NCBI GenBank assembly: GCA_001803225.1
Contig: MHBF01000108.1
Coordinates: 1-34,510, forward strand
Reading direction: 5' to 3'
Origin: Lentisphaerae bacterium GWF2_44_16
GTDB taxonomy: Bacteria > Verrucomicrobiota > Lentisphaeria > Victivallales > GWF2-45-14
DNA length: 34,510 nt
Position numbers and translations under genes: made by a program. The notes under the pieces are model-generated. The model searched no databases. It had not been told where the DNA came from and was given only the letters and a program-made list of their open reading frames with translations. Below, one piece after another: positions 1 to 8,015 of this stretch. How positions within the stretch are numbered: the stretch's first letter is position 1; every line of letters begins with the position of its first letter.

Positions 1-15
1 CGACGCCAGCCGGTC

Positions 16-537
16 TCAGTGGTGATGTCCCTTGGGTGCAAAGGACACGATTATATTACGCCCGATAAGTTTCGGTTCGTTTTCAATTACCCCATGTTCC
101 TTAAGATCTTCAACAATCTTTTTTATAAGATCGAAGCCCATATCTTTGTGGGCCGTTTCGCGGCCTCTGAACATAAGGGTGATTTTTAGTTTACAGCCTT
201 TTCCCAGAAATTCAATCCCGTGATTGATTTTATATCCGTAATCATGAGGGTCTATGCTTACATGGAATTTAATTTCCTTGAGTTTTTGCGCAGACTGATG
301 ACGTTTCTGGTCTTTCTGTTTTTTCTTCTGCTCATAACGCAGCTTTCCGAAATCCATTATCCTGCAGACAAACGGGGCTATTTTATCTGATACGAGTACG
401 AGATCAAGACCCGCTGTGATGGTCATTTTCCTCGCGTCTTCATATTTTACTATCCCGATCTGTTCTCCTTCAGGACCTATTAAACGTAACTCGCTGTTAA
501 TCAGCGAACGATCATTGGGTTTAATCAACTTAGCGAT
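16..537 (-). CDS. infC: Translation initiation factor IF-3
   Basis: IF-3 binds the 30S subunit, prevents premature 50S joining and checks start-codon/initiator-tRNA pairing. The protein has the whole family pattern: an N-terminal domain with RLIGPEGEQIGIV and CRIMDFGKLRYEQKKKQK, a lysine-rich linker, and a C-terminal domain with KEIKFHVSIDPHDY, MFRGRE and a basic tail ending in HHH. The gene lies 56 bases downstream of thrS, as in the classical thrS-infC-rpmI-rplT order; rpmI would lie beyond the left edge. An in-frame GTG exists at 552, but it sits inside a GGAGGG Shine-Dalgarno block (545-550). The likelier start is ATC at 537 or ATA at 540, 8 or 5 bases beyond that block's GGAGG core. Rare AUU/AUC/AUA starts are a known autoregulatory trait of infC. 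Identity is very secure; the exact start is inferred. Confidence 0.96.
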   Translation of the reverse strand: MAKLIKPNDRSLINSELRLIGPEGEQIGIVKYEDARKMTITAGLDLVLVSDKIAPFVCRIMDFGKLRYEQKKKQKDQKRHQSAQKLKEIKFHVSIDPHDYGYKINHGIEFLGKGCKLKITLMFRGRETAHKDMGFDLIKKIVEDLKEHGVIENEPKLIGRNIIVSFAPKGHHH

Positions 538-544
538 TATCCAG

Positions 545-550
545 CCCTCC
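545..550 (-). promoter_or_regulatory. infC Shine-Dalgarno that decides the start codon
   Basis: On the minus strand GGAGGG lies immediately before TGG-ATA-ATC-GCT. A ribosome bound here would place ATA (540-538) or ATC (537-535) in the P site. The GTG at 552-550 overlaps the motif itself and so cannot use it. This supports a non-canonical infC start. Confidence 0.6.
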
Positions 551-593
551 ACTTTATTAATATTTAATCTACGGATTCTATAAATATAACATC

Positions 594-2321
594 TTAAATT
601 TTATTATCAATATCGGACTGAATCTTTTGTATCAGTGCGTCAACGCTCATTTCGCCGAGCTGGTCTTCTCTCCTTGACCTTACTGAAACAGTTTTTGACT
701 CAAGTTCTTTGTCTCCGGCGATTGCCATATAATGAATGCGCTGGTTTCTGGCGTCCTTGATTTTGCTGCCCATCGTTTCGGGGCGGCAGTCGATTTCCGC
801 GCGAATGCCTTTTTCCTTCAGCGCCTTGAGAATGGACATTCCGTATTCATGGTGTTTGTCCGTAATCGGTATTACCATTACCTGTACCGGGGCGAGCCAG
901 AGAGGGAAAGCCCCCGCGTAATGCTCAATAAGTATGCCGAAGAAGCGTTCCAGCGAGCCCAGAAGCGCCCTGTGTACCATGTACGGCTGATGCTTTTGTC
1001 CATCTTCGCCTATATAGCTCATATCAAAACGTTCCGGCAGATTGAAGTCGAACTGTATAGTGGTTGTCTGCCATTCCCTGCCTATGGCGTCTTTTATCTT
1101 CAAGTCTATCTTAGGACCGTAGAAAGCACCGCCGCCTTCATCGATTTCAACATCAAGTCCCGCTTGTTTTACCGCCTTTTCGAGAGAGACCAGCGCCTGC
1201 TCCCAGCGTTCCGGGGCGCCGACGGATTTTGCCGGACGCGTCGCAAGATATGCTTTTATCTCTTTGAAACCGAATGACTTCCAGATATGCAGGCTGAAGC
1301 GCAGTACTTCTGCTATTTCGCTTTCTATCTGTTCTGGGGTGCATATTATGTGCGCATCGTCCTGAGTGAAGCCCCTTACTCTGAGAAGTCCGTAGAGGAC
1401 GCCGCTTTTCTCATAGCGGTAAACTGTCCCGAGTTCGGCCCAACGCAGGGGCAATTCCCTGTAAGACCTTACTCTCGACTTATAAATCTGTATATGGAAA
1501 GGGCAATTCATTGGTTTTGTGTAATAATCGACTTCATCGATTTCCATAGGCGAATACATGGATTCCTTGTAGAAATCGAGATGTCCGCTGGTCTGCCAGA
1601 GTTCGGCTTTGCCTATATGTGGAGTATACATCAGTTCGTAGCCGTTTTTATAATGCTCGCTTTTCCAGAAAGTCTCAATGGTGTTCCTGATGAAAGCGCC
1701 TTTGGGATGCCACAAAATCAATCCCGCGCCGACCTGATCGCTGGTGCTGAAAAGCTCAAGTTCCTTTCCAAGCTTTCTGTGGTCGCGTTTTTTGGCCTCT
1801 TCGATTTTTCTCAAATATTCATTAAGATCTTTTTTTTCGGGAAAAGCTGTGCCGTAAATTCTCTGGAGCATCGGGTTTATTTCCTTGCCGCGATAGTACG
1901 AGCCGGCAAGCGAAAGAAGTTTGAAGGCCCCTGTCTGCCCGCTGTTTTCCACGTGAGGCCCACGGCAGAGATCAACGAAATTGCCGCATTTATAAAGAGT
2001 GATTTTATCGCCTTCGGGAATGTCCGCGAGGCGTTCGAGCTTATAAGTTTGCCCCAGTCCTTTGAAAAGCGCTTCAGCTTCGGCGCGTGTTACTTCTGAA
2101 TATTCAAATGGGAGCCGTTTATTCACAAGCTTTATCATGGCCTCTTCGATTTTTTCGAGGTCTTCAGGCGCGAGCCTGTGTTCCATATCAAAGTCATAGT
2201 AAAAGCCGTCGTCAGTTGAAGGCCCTATATCGAATTTAACGTCGGGAAAAAGTTCCCTTACGGCTGCCGCCATGATATGCGCCGCGCTGTGCCGTATCGT
2301 ATCAAGAGGAAATTTACTCAT
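594..2321 (-). CDS. thrS: Threonyl-tRNA synthetase, TGS-less form
   Basis: Charges tRNA-Thr with threonine in the cytoplasm. From the ATG at 2321 the protein has 575 residues. The second editing domain opens almost at once, with HSAAH (H11 and H15) and LCRGPHVENSG further on. The class II core follows, with motif 2 (RYEKSGVLYGLLRVRGFTQD) and motif 3 (VHRALLGSLERFFG). A C-terminal anticodon-binding domain ends in IAGDKELESKTVSVR. The usual N-terminal TGS (N1) domain of about 60 residues is absent. The frame stays open upstream to 2420, but that extension is encoded by a hairpin pair and resembles no TGS domain, so ATG 2321 is chosen; a GGGGT lies about 11 bases before it. infC follows in the usual order. 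Confidence 0.96.
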   Translation of the reverse strand: MSKFPLDTIRHSAAHIMAAAVRELFPDVKFDIGPSTDDGFYYDFDMEHRLAPEDLEKIEEAMIKLVNKRLPFEYSEVTRAEAEALFKGLGQTYKLERLADIPEGDKITLYKCGNFVDLCRGPHVENSGQTGAFKLLSLAGSYYRGKEINPMLQRIYGTAFPEKKDLNEYLRKIEEAKKRDHRKLGKELELFSTSDQVGAGLILWHPKGAFIRNTIETFWKSEHYKNGYELMYTPHIGKAELWQTSGHLDFYKESMYSPMEIDEVDYYTKPMNCPFHIQIYKSRVRSYRELPLRWAELGTVYRYEKSGVLYGLLRVRGFTQDDAHIICTPEQIESEIAEVLRFSLHIWKSFGFKEIKAYLATRPAKSVGAPERWEQALVSLEKAVKQAGLDVEIDEGGGAFYGPKIDLKIKDAIGREWQTTTIQFDFNLPERFDMSYIGEDGQKHQPYMVHRALLGSLERFFGILIEHYAGAFPLWLAPVQVMVIPITDKHHEYGMSILKALKEKGIRAEIDCRPETMGSKIKDARNQRIHYMAIAGDKELESKTVSVRSRREDQLGEMSVDALIQKIQSDIDNKI

Positions 2322-2345
2322 TTTCAGTTTACCCCAATTAATTAC

Positions 2346-2411
2346 GGTTGCGACGAAGCGCAACCCTCCCTGATTTTTATATATTGTGGAGGGATTTGCT
2401 TCGTCAAATCC
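2346..2411. repeat. Inverted pair of hairpin elements upstream of thrS (REP/BIME-like)
   Basis: Two 24-base elements face each other at 2346-2369 and 2388-2411. The first folds as GGTTGCG-ACGAAG-CGCAACC and the second, read on the plus strand, as GGATTTG-CTTCGT-CAAATCC. Each hairpin has a 7-bp stem and 6-base loop, with CCTCC/GGAGG at its inner foot. Compared in the same orientation, 18 of 24 positions match. All six differences are three paired stem positions that change together, so both stems stay perfect. The loops are exact reverse complements. The pair lies 25-90 bases before the thrS ATG. A GGAG tetranucleotide at the foot of a hairpin is typical of REP elements, but no RAYT transposase is in the window. 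A role in thrS control is equally possible. Confidence 0.75.
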
Positions 2412-2488
2412 GTCTTCCAAATAACAAGTTATTACACAATATAATAATAATGAAAAGGTAATTTAGTCTCAATACAGGGTCATTTCAA

Positions 2489-2661
2489 GCAGGTAGAGTA
2501 CCTGCACTCCGAGAAAAAACTCCGTTTTTTCCGTACTGTTGCTCACTTCGTTGCAACAGGTAGAGTACCTGCATCCGGGAGCGAAGACCATTTTATATCC
2601 CGCTTCGCGGGCGTTTTTTCCGTACTGTTGCTCACTCCGTTGCAACAGATAGAAGATTTGC
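2489..2661. repeat. Cluster of direct repeats and hairpins between thrS and the M55 gene
   Basis: A 37-base unit starting CGTTTTTTCCGTACTG occurs at 2523-2559 and again at 2612-2648 with one mismatch (89-base offset). It contains a TGTTGC...GCAACA stem around a loop with ACTTCGT (ACTCCGT in copy two). A 17-base unit CAGGTAGAGTACCTGCA occurs at 2490-2506 and 2557-2573 and forms a GCAGGTA/TACCTGC hairpin with a 3-base loop. Other hairpins are GAAAAAAC-TCC-GTTTTTTC (2512-2530) and CCCGC-TTC-GCGGG (2599-2611). The gap of 404 bases (2322-2725) holds no credible gene. The several CTTCG/CGAAG loops link this cluster to the element pair next to thrS. It is not a CRISPR array. Confidence 0.7.
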
Positions 2662-2725
2662 GCGGCGTAATCAGGAAAAGATATAATCTATTCAGCAGAG
2701 AATTTCATTCCGCATTCTTTTTAAA

Positions 2726-3562
2726 TTATATTCCGAAGTATTTATTGTGAATTCCCGGGGCCCAGCCGTTGCGTTGAGCCCAAAGGTCGATGAAGTCGTT
2801 GCTTCTGTAAAGCACAGTGTTATGATTGAGACGTTCCGCTCCTCTTTTCTGGGCATCGTCAGCCATGTTCGGGCACATGAGTTCGACTTTCAGTTCAAAA
2901 GGGCCTTTGAGTTTTTTTGCTTTGAATTTTTTCAAATTTTTCAAAGCCGCCTGTGATTTGGCTTTCAGTTCAGCCCTTACTGTTTCGGGATTTCTGTTTA
3001 TTGTTGAATATCTGTTTATGGACTTTTTAGTTTCAACGGTTTCTATGGTACCCAGAAATTCTTTTGCTTCCCTGCATGCGGCATGGTCGCCCGATACAAG
3101 TATTGTAGGAACGGAAAAATATGAGGCCATCATTGAACAAACCCCGATTTCTCCGATAGCTTCCCCGTTAAGAAACATATTGACCACGGCATGGCTGTTG
3201 AAAGTGTGGTTGAGAAAGCCGTCAGTCACGCCCATCATGGCATGAGTTCCGAGCTGGACAGCGGCGTCAAACGATTTATCAATCCCGCAGCCGACCATAT
3301 GAAGACCTCCGCCCGATGCGGTTGTTATAAGTTGTGCCGCCGGATGGAGATGTTCTATAAGTATGGAGTTGCTTCCGCCGTGACCGTCAACTACTACTAT
3401 CTCTTTAGCCCCAGCCGCGGCAAGCCCCTCAACAGAGGAATTGACTTCTTCAGTCAGAAGCCTGCATGAAGCGTCTATGTTCTTTATCTTGTTGCCGACC
3501 GTATCCGCGCCGCCATTGACACCGCTGACACCTTCCAAATCAGTCATTATAAATACTTTCAT
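2726..3562 (-). CDS. M55 family D-aminopeptidase (DppA-like)
   Basis: A zinc peptidase of the DppA family, which removes D-amino acids from the N-terminus of short peptides such as D-Ala-D-Ala. The 278-residue length is normal. The family's metal ligands are visible: D8 and E10 in MTDLEGVSG, H61 in VVDGHGG, H107 in LGTHAMMG and E134 in LNGEAIGE. H119 in NHTF matches the catalytic His. There is no signal peptide, so it is cytoplasmic. AAAGGAA lies just before the ATG. It is the last gene of a tightly spaced operon, 20 bases after the LamG gene. Presence here suggests the operon releases D-amino-acid peptides, but the substrate is unproven. Confidence 0.93.
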   Translation of the reverse strand: MKVFIMTDLEGVSGVNGGADTVGNKIKNIDASCRLLTEEVNSSVEGLAAAGAKEIVVVDGHGGSNSILIEHLHPAAQLITTASGGGLHMVGCGIDKSFDAAVQLGTHAMMGVTDGFLNHTFNSHAVVNMFLNGEAIGEIGVCSMMASYFSVPTILVSGDHAACREAKEFLGTIETVETKKSINRYSTINRNPETVRAELKAKSQAALKNLKKFKAKKLKGPFELKVELMCPNMADDAQKRGAERLNHNTVLYRSNDFIDLWAQRNGWAPGIHNKYFGI

Positions 3563-3582
3563 GATATTCCTTTCGTTTTTAA

Positions 3583-4317
3583 TTATATTCCTTTTGCCGT
3601 TTTGGCTATTTCAGCATCACTCATAGCTCCGCTGTACAATTTCAAATCAGAAATAATGCCCTCGAAGCCATAACAGTTGCCTGTATTCATTGCACCAATG
3701 CTGATATAAGTCCGGCCTTTGGGCAAAATCACATTTTCCGGACTTTCACCCGCCAGATGTCCGTTTATATAGACTTTGGCTGTTTTCCCATCGTAAACGG
3801 TCGCGACGTGATACCACGTATCAGCATTTATTGCGTCTGTTGCAGTTGATGATTTTGCCGCTGAAAACGTTTTGCCGTCAGCACAGTAAAACATCAACAT
3901 ACGCCAGCTTATAAGGAGACGGAAACCCGGCCCTTTACCGGAGGGACTATTATCAATAATCTCATATTGCGCGCTGCGATGCAGTTGAGGAGGGGTCTTA
4001 ATCCATGCGGTTACGGTAAGGCCTTTGCTGAAATCATATCCTCCAAGTTTTTCAACCTTAATGACAGCGTTTTTATCTTTTGGCATTTTTTCCGGTATAT
4101 TGTTAAAGTATAGAGCTTTTCCTTCGCGTCCATCCACCCATTTTGAACTTTCAGGATTTAGGAGAGTACCGTTATGTCCGTTGCCGCTGACATCGTTTAT
4201 GGATACTCCTTCCCCTTCATTCATTGGCCAATGCGCAAGCAGTCTGAGATTTTCCGCGTCTACATGGAGAACAAGAAAAATGCTTAACATGTAAATTCCA
4301 AGAAATGTTTTTCCCAT
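3583..4317 (-). CDS. Secreted LamG / concanavalin-like domain protein
   Basis: A 244-residue protein with a hydrophobic signal peptide (about residues 1-21) followed by one LamG (laminin G-like, jelly-roll) domain. Recognisable blocks are LLAHWPMNEGEG, DVSGNGHNGTL, FTAWIK-like VTAWIKTPP, WYHVATVYDGKTAKVYINGH and the closing IISDLKLYSGAMSDAEI. Such domains bind sugars or other ligands outside the cell. No catalytic motif is seen, so it is probably a binding partner of the larger secreted enzyme encoded 14 bases upstream. GGAGGAA precedes the ATG at good spacing. A carbohydrate-binding role is inference. Confidence 0.88.
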   Translation of the reverse strand: MGKTFLGIYMLSIFLVLHVDAENLRLLAHWPMNEGEGVSINDVSGNGHNGTLLNPESSKWVDGREGKALYFNNIPEKMPKDKNAVIKVEKLGGYDFSKGLTVTAWIKTPPQLHRSAQYEIIDNSPSGKGPGFRLLISWRMLMFYCADGKTFSAAKSSTATDAINADTWYHVATVYDGKTAKVYINGHLAGESPENVILPKGRTYISIGAMNTGNCYGFEGIISDLKLYSGAMSDAEIAKTAKGI

Positions 4318-4331
4318 TTTATATTCCTCCT

Positions 4332-7214
4332 TTATTTTTCATATAATTCAACTTCCATGATTTTCGCATTTGGTCCGTTCGTGGCTGTTACGAAAATCCT
4401 TATCCGATCGATTTTAACAGGTCGGAATTTATGTTCGATAGCATCTTCTTTTTTATCTTTTACTTCATCCAGTACAGCCCATTTGTCATTTATCCATGCT
4501 TCGACCTTATAATTTTTCAGGCTTTTATCCAAAGAATATATAACGACACGTCCTATTTCAGCGGGTTTTGAGAGTTTCATTTCAATCCAGTCTGGCGACT
4601 GTTTATCGGTCTTGTCCTCCCATATCGCTACATAAGGAGGAGAATTTTTTGCAGGATCGCCCTGTGAGAATATTCCGTCTGTCAGATGCCAGAGTCCGTT
4701 GTCTGCACGGCGGCCCGCTCCCTTTGATGAGGAACAACTCATGATGATGTGTTCGTTTTCATAATTCTGGAAGGCAATGTTTCCTGGTTTATGACGTGCC
4801 TTGTTTGCGGCGGCGATTTCAGTAATGATTTTGCTGACAGTGGTTAAACCGAAATTTTTGCTACTGCTTGTGTAAACATGCACTTCATAATGACTGAAGT
4901 CATCTGTAAAATTACCGTTTGAAACCTTGACATTGCGTGCTTCAGAAAGTACCTGCAAGGTCTTGCCGTCAAGACCGGGAATGTTTATAGTGAATTTTCC
5001 CGGATTATCGGACGCATTACAGGCGAGTATCCATATATCGCCGTTATTATCTTTTGTCAGGAGCCGCATTTCCGCTTTATCACATTTTGCAGGATTTACT
5101 GCATTCGTGGCGATGATGGCTTCATTGCCGACAATTGCCTGTTCTTTTACCAGATATGGCAGACCTATGTAAAGTTCGGGATAAAGCGGAAATGCGGCAG
5201 TGTTATACTGAAGCAAACCTTTGCTTCCCAGAATCAGAGACATTAAATTCTGATTGCGGAATTCTTCATAATTGGGAACACGTGTAGAAGAATCATCATA
5301 GTCACCATAGTTAAATCCCTGATGCAGGTAAGCGATCGTCTGCTGGCCGTTCCGGTTTTTGAAAAATTCATCGATTTTATCCATGCATACAACAATTTTT
5401 CTGAAATTATTCATTGTTTTGTTTATTGATACTTTCGGGTAACAGTGAAATCCGTTGATTTCAGCGCAGTCAGGATATTTGGTGGCTCCATTCGTGCCGC
5501 TGGAGATTATGACAGGATGATAAGGGTCTTCATCCCTGATAACCTGATAAATAGCATTCAGAGTGTTTGAATTTATTCCTTGGCAATCTGGTTCATCCCA
5601 TAAATAATACCCGAAGAGTTCAGGATTGTCCTTGTCCTTGCGTACCCGTTCCTTGTAAAAGGCGAAGATTTTTTCCGACATATTATTTTCCTTAATTGCC
5701 TTCCGCATATTGGGAGGATAGCCAAAACCGGTTGCGGAACTTATGAACATGGCTCCGGGCCGTTTCCAGCCAACAAACATGTTGAAACCTTGGTAATTCG
5801 AAGCCGCTTCCCCGCACCATGCGGCTAGAATGAATATTTTTTTACCGTCAACATACCAGTTGAGGTCTTTGCCTCGCCATACTTCGCCTTTTTTATAAGG
5901 AAGCTTGAGAAGGGGATGTATCGTAACGGCTTCAACTTTGCCGTCTTTATTTTTCAATTCGGCGAAGATTTCAAGTTTTCCATCCGGCAATCCAGCGACA
6001 TCGAAAGAGAAAGGATTATCAGCTTTCGGAGCCTCAGTCTTAGCAGACTGCAAAACTTTGCCCGAAGCCCTGATGCCTGCTTCCAGCATTGTGTTGCTGA
6101 TTTTGTCGGCGGGCAGATTGATCCCGACTGTGAATTTGACCTTTTCCAGTTTCTGTGTAGCGAATATTGCGTCGCGGTACCAGGGTTTCTGTAAGTCTAT
6201 GCGCATTGGAACATAGTGAACGGGAATTGTAAATTTCCTTTTGCTTAAAGTTCGTCCGTTATTGGTAGATGCCAATTCAATCTGGCACTGATAACTACCC
6301 TGTGCGCCAAGCATAAAAGGACCGTAATCGAAATTCCGTTTTTCCGATGTGGCGAATTTCTCGCTGTTGTCTTTATTATACATTTTTCCATCCGGATCGA
6401 AGAGAGCACAGTCAACTTTTATTTTTCTTTCCGCTTCCGTCAAATTGGAAATTATTCCTTTTAATGTTAGCGAAAGTTTTCCATCCTTAATCGTACTTTG
6501 AGATTTTGGTATTTCGATATTCCAGCAATACAGTGAAAAATCAACATCAAGTTTACAGAGACGGCGGAAACTGCTGCCGACATTGAAAAGTCCTTTTTCC
6601 GCGATAGATGAAAGTTCCTGTCCCGGATTATAACTTTCACGGCAGATATTTATGCCCCAATTGCCCTTAGGCGGGGAAAGAAAACCCAGAGAATAATATG
6701 GAATCATAATTTCACACGACCAGAAATCCTTATCAAGATGTACTGCGCTTTTCATATCGGAATCCCATTCGGTGTTTCCGATAAAACCGCCCTGTTCACA
6801 GGAACGGTCAAGGATACTGTTTGCGGCGTTAACAACGAAATGATAATAACTGTCTCCTGTACCGGATGGGTCAAGCATGACTTCTACACAATCACTGGTA
6901 CAAGTTCCCTTGTCGCGAGGTGTTTCATTCGCGATGAGTTTATCAGACGGCACCATTGCTTTAATACCAAAAAATATTGCTGTATCAGTATAAACTATTT
7001 TTGCGAAAGTTTTTCTTTCTGCGGCCTTGTCGCTGTTGCATACAGTAAAATTGTTTATTTCAGGAGTACTGTTCCAGCAAGGGTCGTCCAGCTTGCCGTC
7101 CATTATCGGAGCCTTATCAACTTTCAAGGCTTTGATTTCCTGACTGTTGGCATTCCAGCCGATAATCATTCCCAGTGAAATTACGGAAATCCCTTTTATC
7201 AGTTTTGATGACAT
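4332..7214 (-). CDS. Secreted multidomain glycoside-hydrolase-like enzyme (CBM9-like, TIM barrel, F5/8C)
   Basis: A 960-residue exported protein with a signal peptide over residues 1-24. Residues about 25-230 look like a CBM9/DOMON-type sugar-binding domain (PIMDGKLDDPCWN, ADTAIFFGI-like strand, DCVEVMLDP, WGINICRE). A beta-sandwich stretch follows to about 450. Residues about 455-720 resemble a glycosidase TIM barrel (DLNWYVDGKKIF; YYLWDEPD with E541 as likely acid/base; INGFHCYP). The last 160 residues form a discoidin/F5-8C domain (DWIEMKLSKPAEIGRVVIY; IDRIRIFV). AAGGGG precedes the ATG. The second catalytic acid could not be placed and I cannot assign a CAZy family. Polysaccharide degradation is inferred from the architecture and the LamG neighbour. 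Confidence 0.82.
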   Translation of the reverse strand: MSSKLIKGISVISLGMIIGWNANSQEIKALKVDKAPIMDGKLDDPCWNSTPEINNFTVCNSDKAAERKTFAKIVYTDTAIFFGIKAMVPSDKLIANETPRDKGTCTSDCVEVMLDPSGTGDSYYHFVVNAANSILDRSCEQGGFIGNTEWDSDMKSAVHLDKDFWSCEIMIPYYSLGFLSPPKGNWGINICRESYNPGQELSSIAEKGLFNVGSSFRRLCKLDVDFSLYCWNIEIPKSQSTIKDGKLSLTLKGIISNLTEAERKIKVDCALFDPDGKMYNKDNSEKFATSEKRNFDYGPFMLGAQGSYQCQIELASTNNGRTLSKRKFTIPVHYVPMRIDLQKPWYRDAIFATQKLEKVKFTVGINLPADKISNTMLEAGIRASGKVLQSAKTEAPKADNPFSFDVAGLPDGKLEIFAELKNKDGKVEAVTIHPLLKLPYKKGEVWRGKDLNWYVDGKKIFILAAWCGEAASNYQGFNMFVGWKRPGAMFISSATGFGYPPNMRKAIKENNMSEKIFAFYKERVRKDKDNPELFGYYLWDEPDCQGINSNTLNAIYQVIRDEDPYHPVIISSGTNGATKYPDCAEINGFHCYPKVSINKTMNNFRKIVVCMDKIDEFFKNRNGQQTIAYLHQGFNYGDYDDSSTRVPNYEEFRNQNLMSLILGSKGLLQYNTAAFPLYPELYIGLPYLVKEQAIVGNEAIIATNAVNPAKCDKAEMRLLTKDNNGDIWILACNASDNPGKFTINIPGLDGKTLQVLSEARNVKVSNGNFTDDFSHYEVHVYTSSSKNFGLTTVSKIITEIAAANKARHKPGNIAFQNYENEHIIMSCSSSKGAGRRADNGLWHLTDGIFSQGDPAKNSPPYVAIWEDKTDKQSPDWIEMKLSKPAEIGRVVIYSLDKSLKNYKVEAWINDKWAVLDEVKDKKEDAIEHKFRPVKIDRIRIFVTATNGPNAKIMEVELYEK

Positions 7215-7234
7215 GTTTTCCCCTTTATATTATT

Positions 7235-7247
7235 ATCAATTATTGAT
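7235..7247. promoter_or_regulatory. Small inverted repeat between the prepilin-like and enzyme genes
   Basis: ATCAAT-T-ATTGAT is a perfect 6-bp inverted repeat in the AT-rich 64-base gap before the 960-residue enzyme gene. It could be a protein-binding site or a weak attenuator in the middle of the operon. The function is unknown, and such a repeat can arise by chance in AT-rich DNA. Confidence 0.25.
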
Positions 7248-7278
7248 TTTTAATTTTATTTTTCGGGCATCGTGAAAA

Positions 7279-7986
7279 TTAAAAGCCTTCCAGTAACTCA
7301 GTTACACCATTATGGCTTCCGAGCGAAGTCAAATCCTGGAAGCTTTTCATGTTAACATGACCATCTGCGTAAAGGACGTTTGTCTTGTTATCATGACGAA
7401 AGCTGATATAAGCGGCGGGATCTGATATATACGATACTCCATGGTCATTTGTCCTGCCGTTATCAAAAACTACCTTTGCAATGGATGGTTGGGTAATCTG
7501 CGTGATTTTATGTGTCGAATAAGTTCCGATAATTCCGAAGAGTCTTTGATTTATGGCATAATCTGAATATGAGAAAAGGTTGTCAACCTTTTGGGAAGGA
7601 CAAAGAATTCTCGCTCCTGTCGGGTGATAGGTATTATTGATGCTGTAATAGTTGTTGCCGAGACTGCATATTCTGATCCCATAATCAAGCTGCGAGTACG
7701 GACCAAAATTTCCTAATGCTTCAAACCACGGGCGATTAGCACTGGAAACTCCCGACCAATAGGCTATATAAGGAAACGTGCCGGGGAGAAGCCAGTCATC
7801 AAAATCACCCGAATACTGATTTAAAGCCAGGGATATCTGTTTACAATTATTTGTGCATGCGGTGCCTTCCACTTTATGCTTGGCTTTGGACAACGCTGGA
7901 AGCAGAAGCGAACACAGTATTGCAATAACGGATATTACAATCAGCAATTCGAGAAGCGTAAAACGAAAAGTTTGCATTTTTCTCAT
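7279..7986 (-). CDS. Prepilin-signal protein with H-x9-DG ending
   Basis: A 235-residue protein with a type IV prepilin-like N-terminus (FTLLELLIVISVIAIL) giving one membrane helix. A variable extracellular part with several Cys follows. It closes with H-x9-DG (FRHDNKTNVLYADGHV), the mark of a family greatly expanded in Planctomycetes and Lentisphaerae. Known members are predicted surface or secreted proteins; their role is not established and they are not proven pilins. The residue just before FTLLE is Arg, not the usual Gly. AGAGGAT precedes the ATG. It sits in an operon between a CapA-family gene (29 bases upstream) and a secreted sugar enzyme, so it may be a surface component of the same polymer-handling system. 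Confidence 0.88.
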   Translation of the reverse strand: MRKMQTFRFTLLELLIVISVIAILCSLLLPALSKAKHKVEGTACTNNCKQISLALNQYSGDFDDWLLPGTFPYIAYWSGVSSANRPWFEALGNFGPYSQLDYGIRICSLGNNYYSINNTYHPTGARILCPSQKVDNLFSYSDYAINQRLFGIIGTYSTHKITQITQPSIAKVVFDNGRTNDHGVSYISDPAAYISFRHDNKTNVLYADGHVNMKSFQDLTSLGSHNGVTELLEGF

Positions 7987-8015
7987 AAAGTTTATCCTCT
8001 TAATTTATTCCGCCT

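Noticed and set aside
732-2099. Long plus-strand open frames opposite thrS
   Set aside because: Antisense to a fully recognisable ThrRS; no ribosome-binding sites or domains.
2322-2420. Upstream in-frame extension of thrS by 33 codons
   Set aside because: It is encoded by the hairpin pair, has no TGS similarity, and the family sequence begins at the ATG at 2321.
2489-2661. Possible CRISPR array
   Set aside because: Repeats are only two copies each, of unequal length and spacing, without regular spacers or cas genes.
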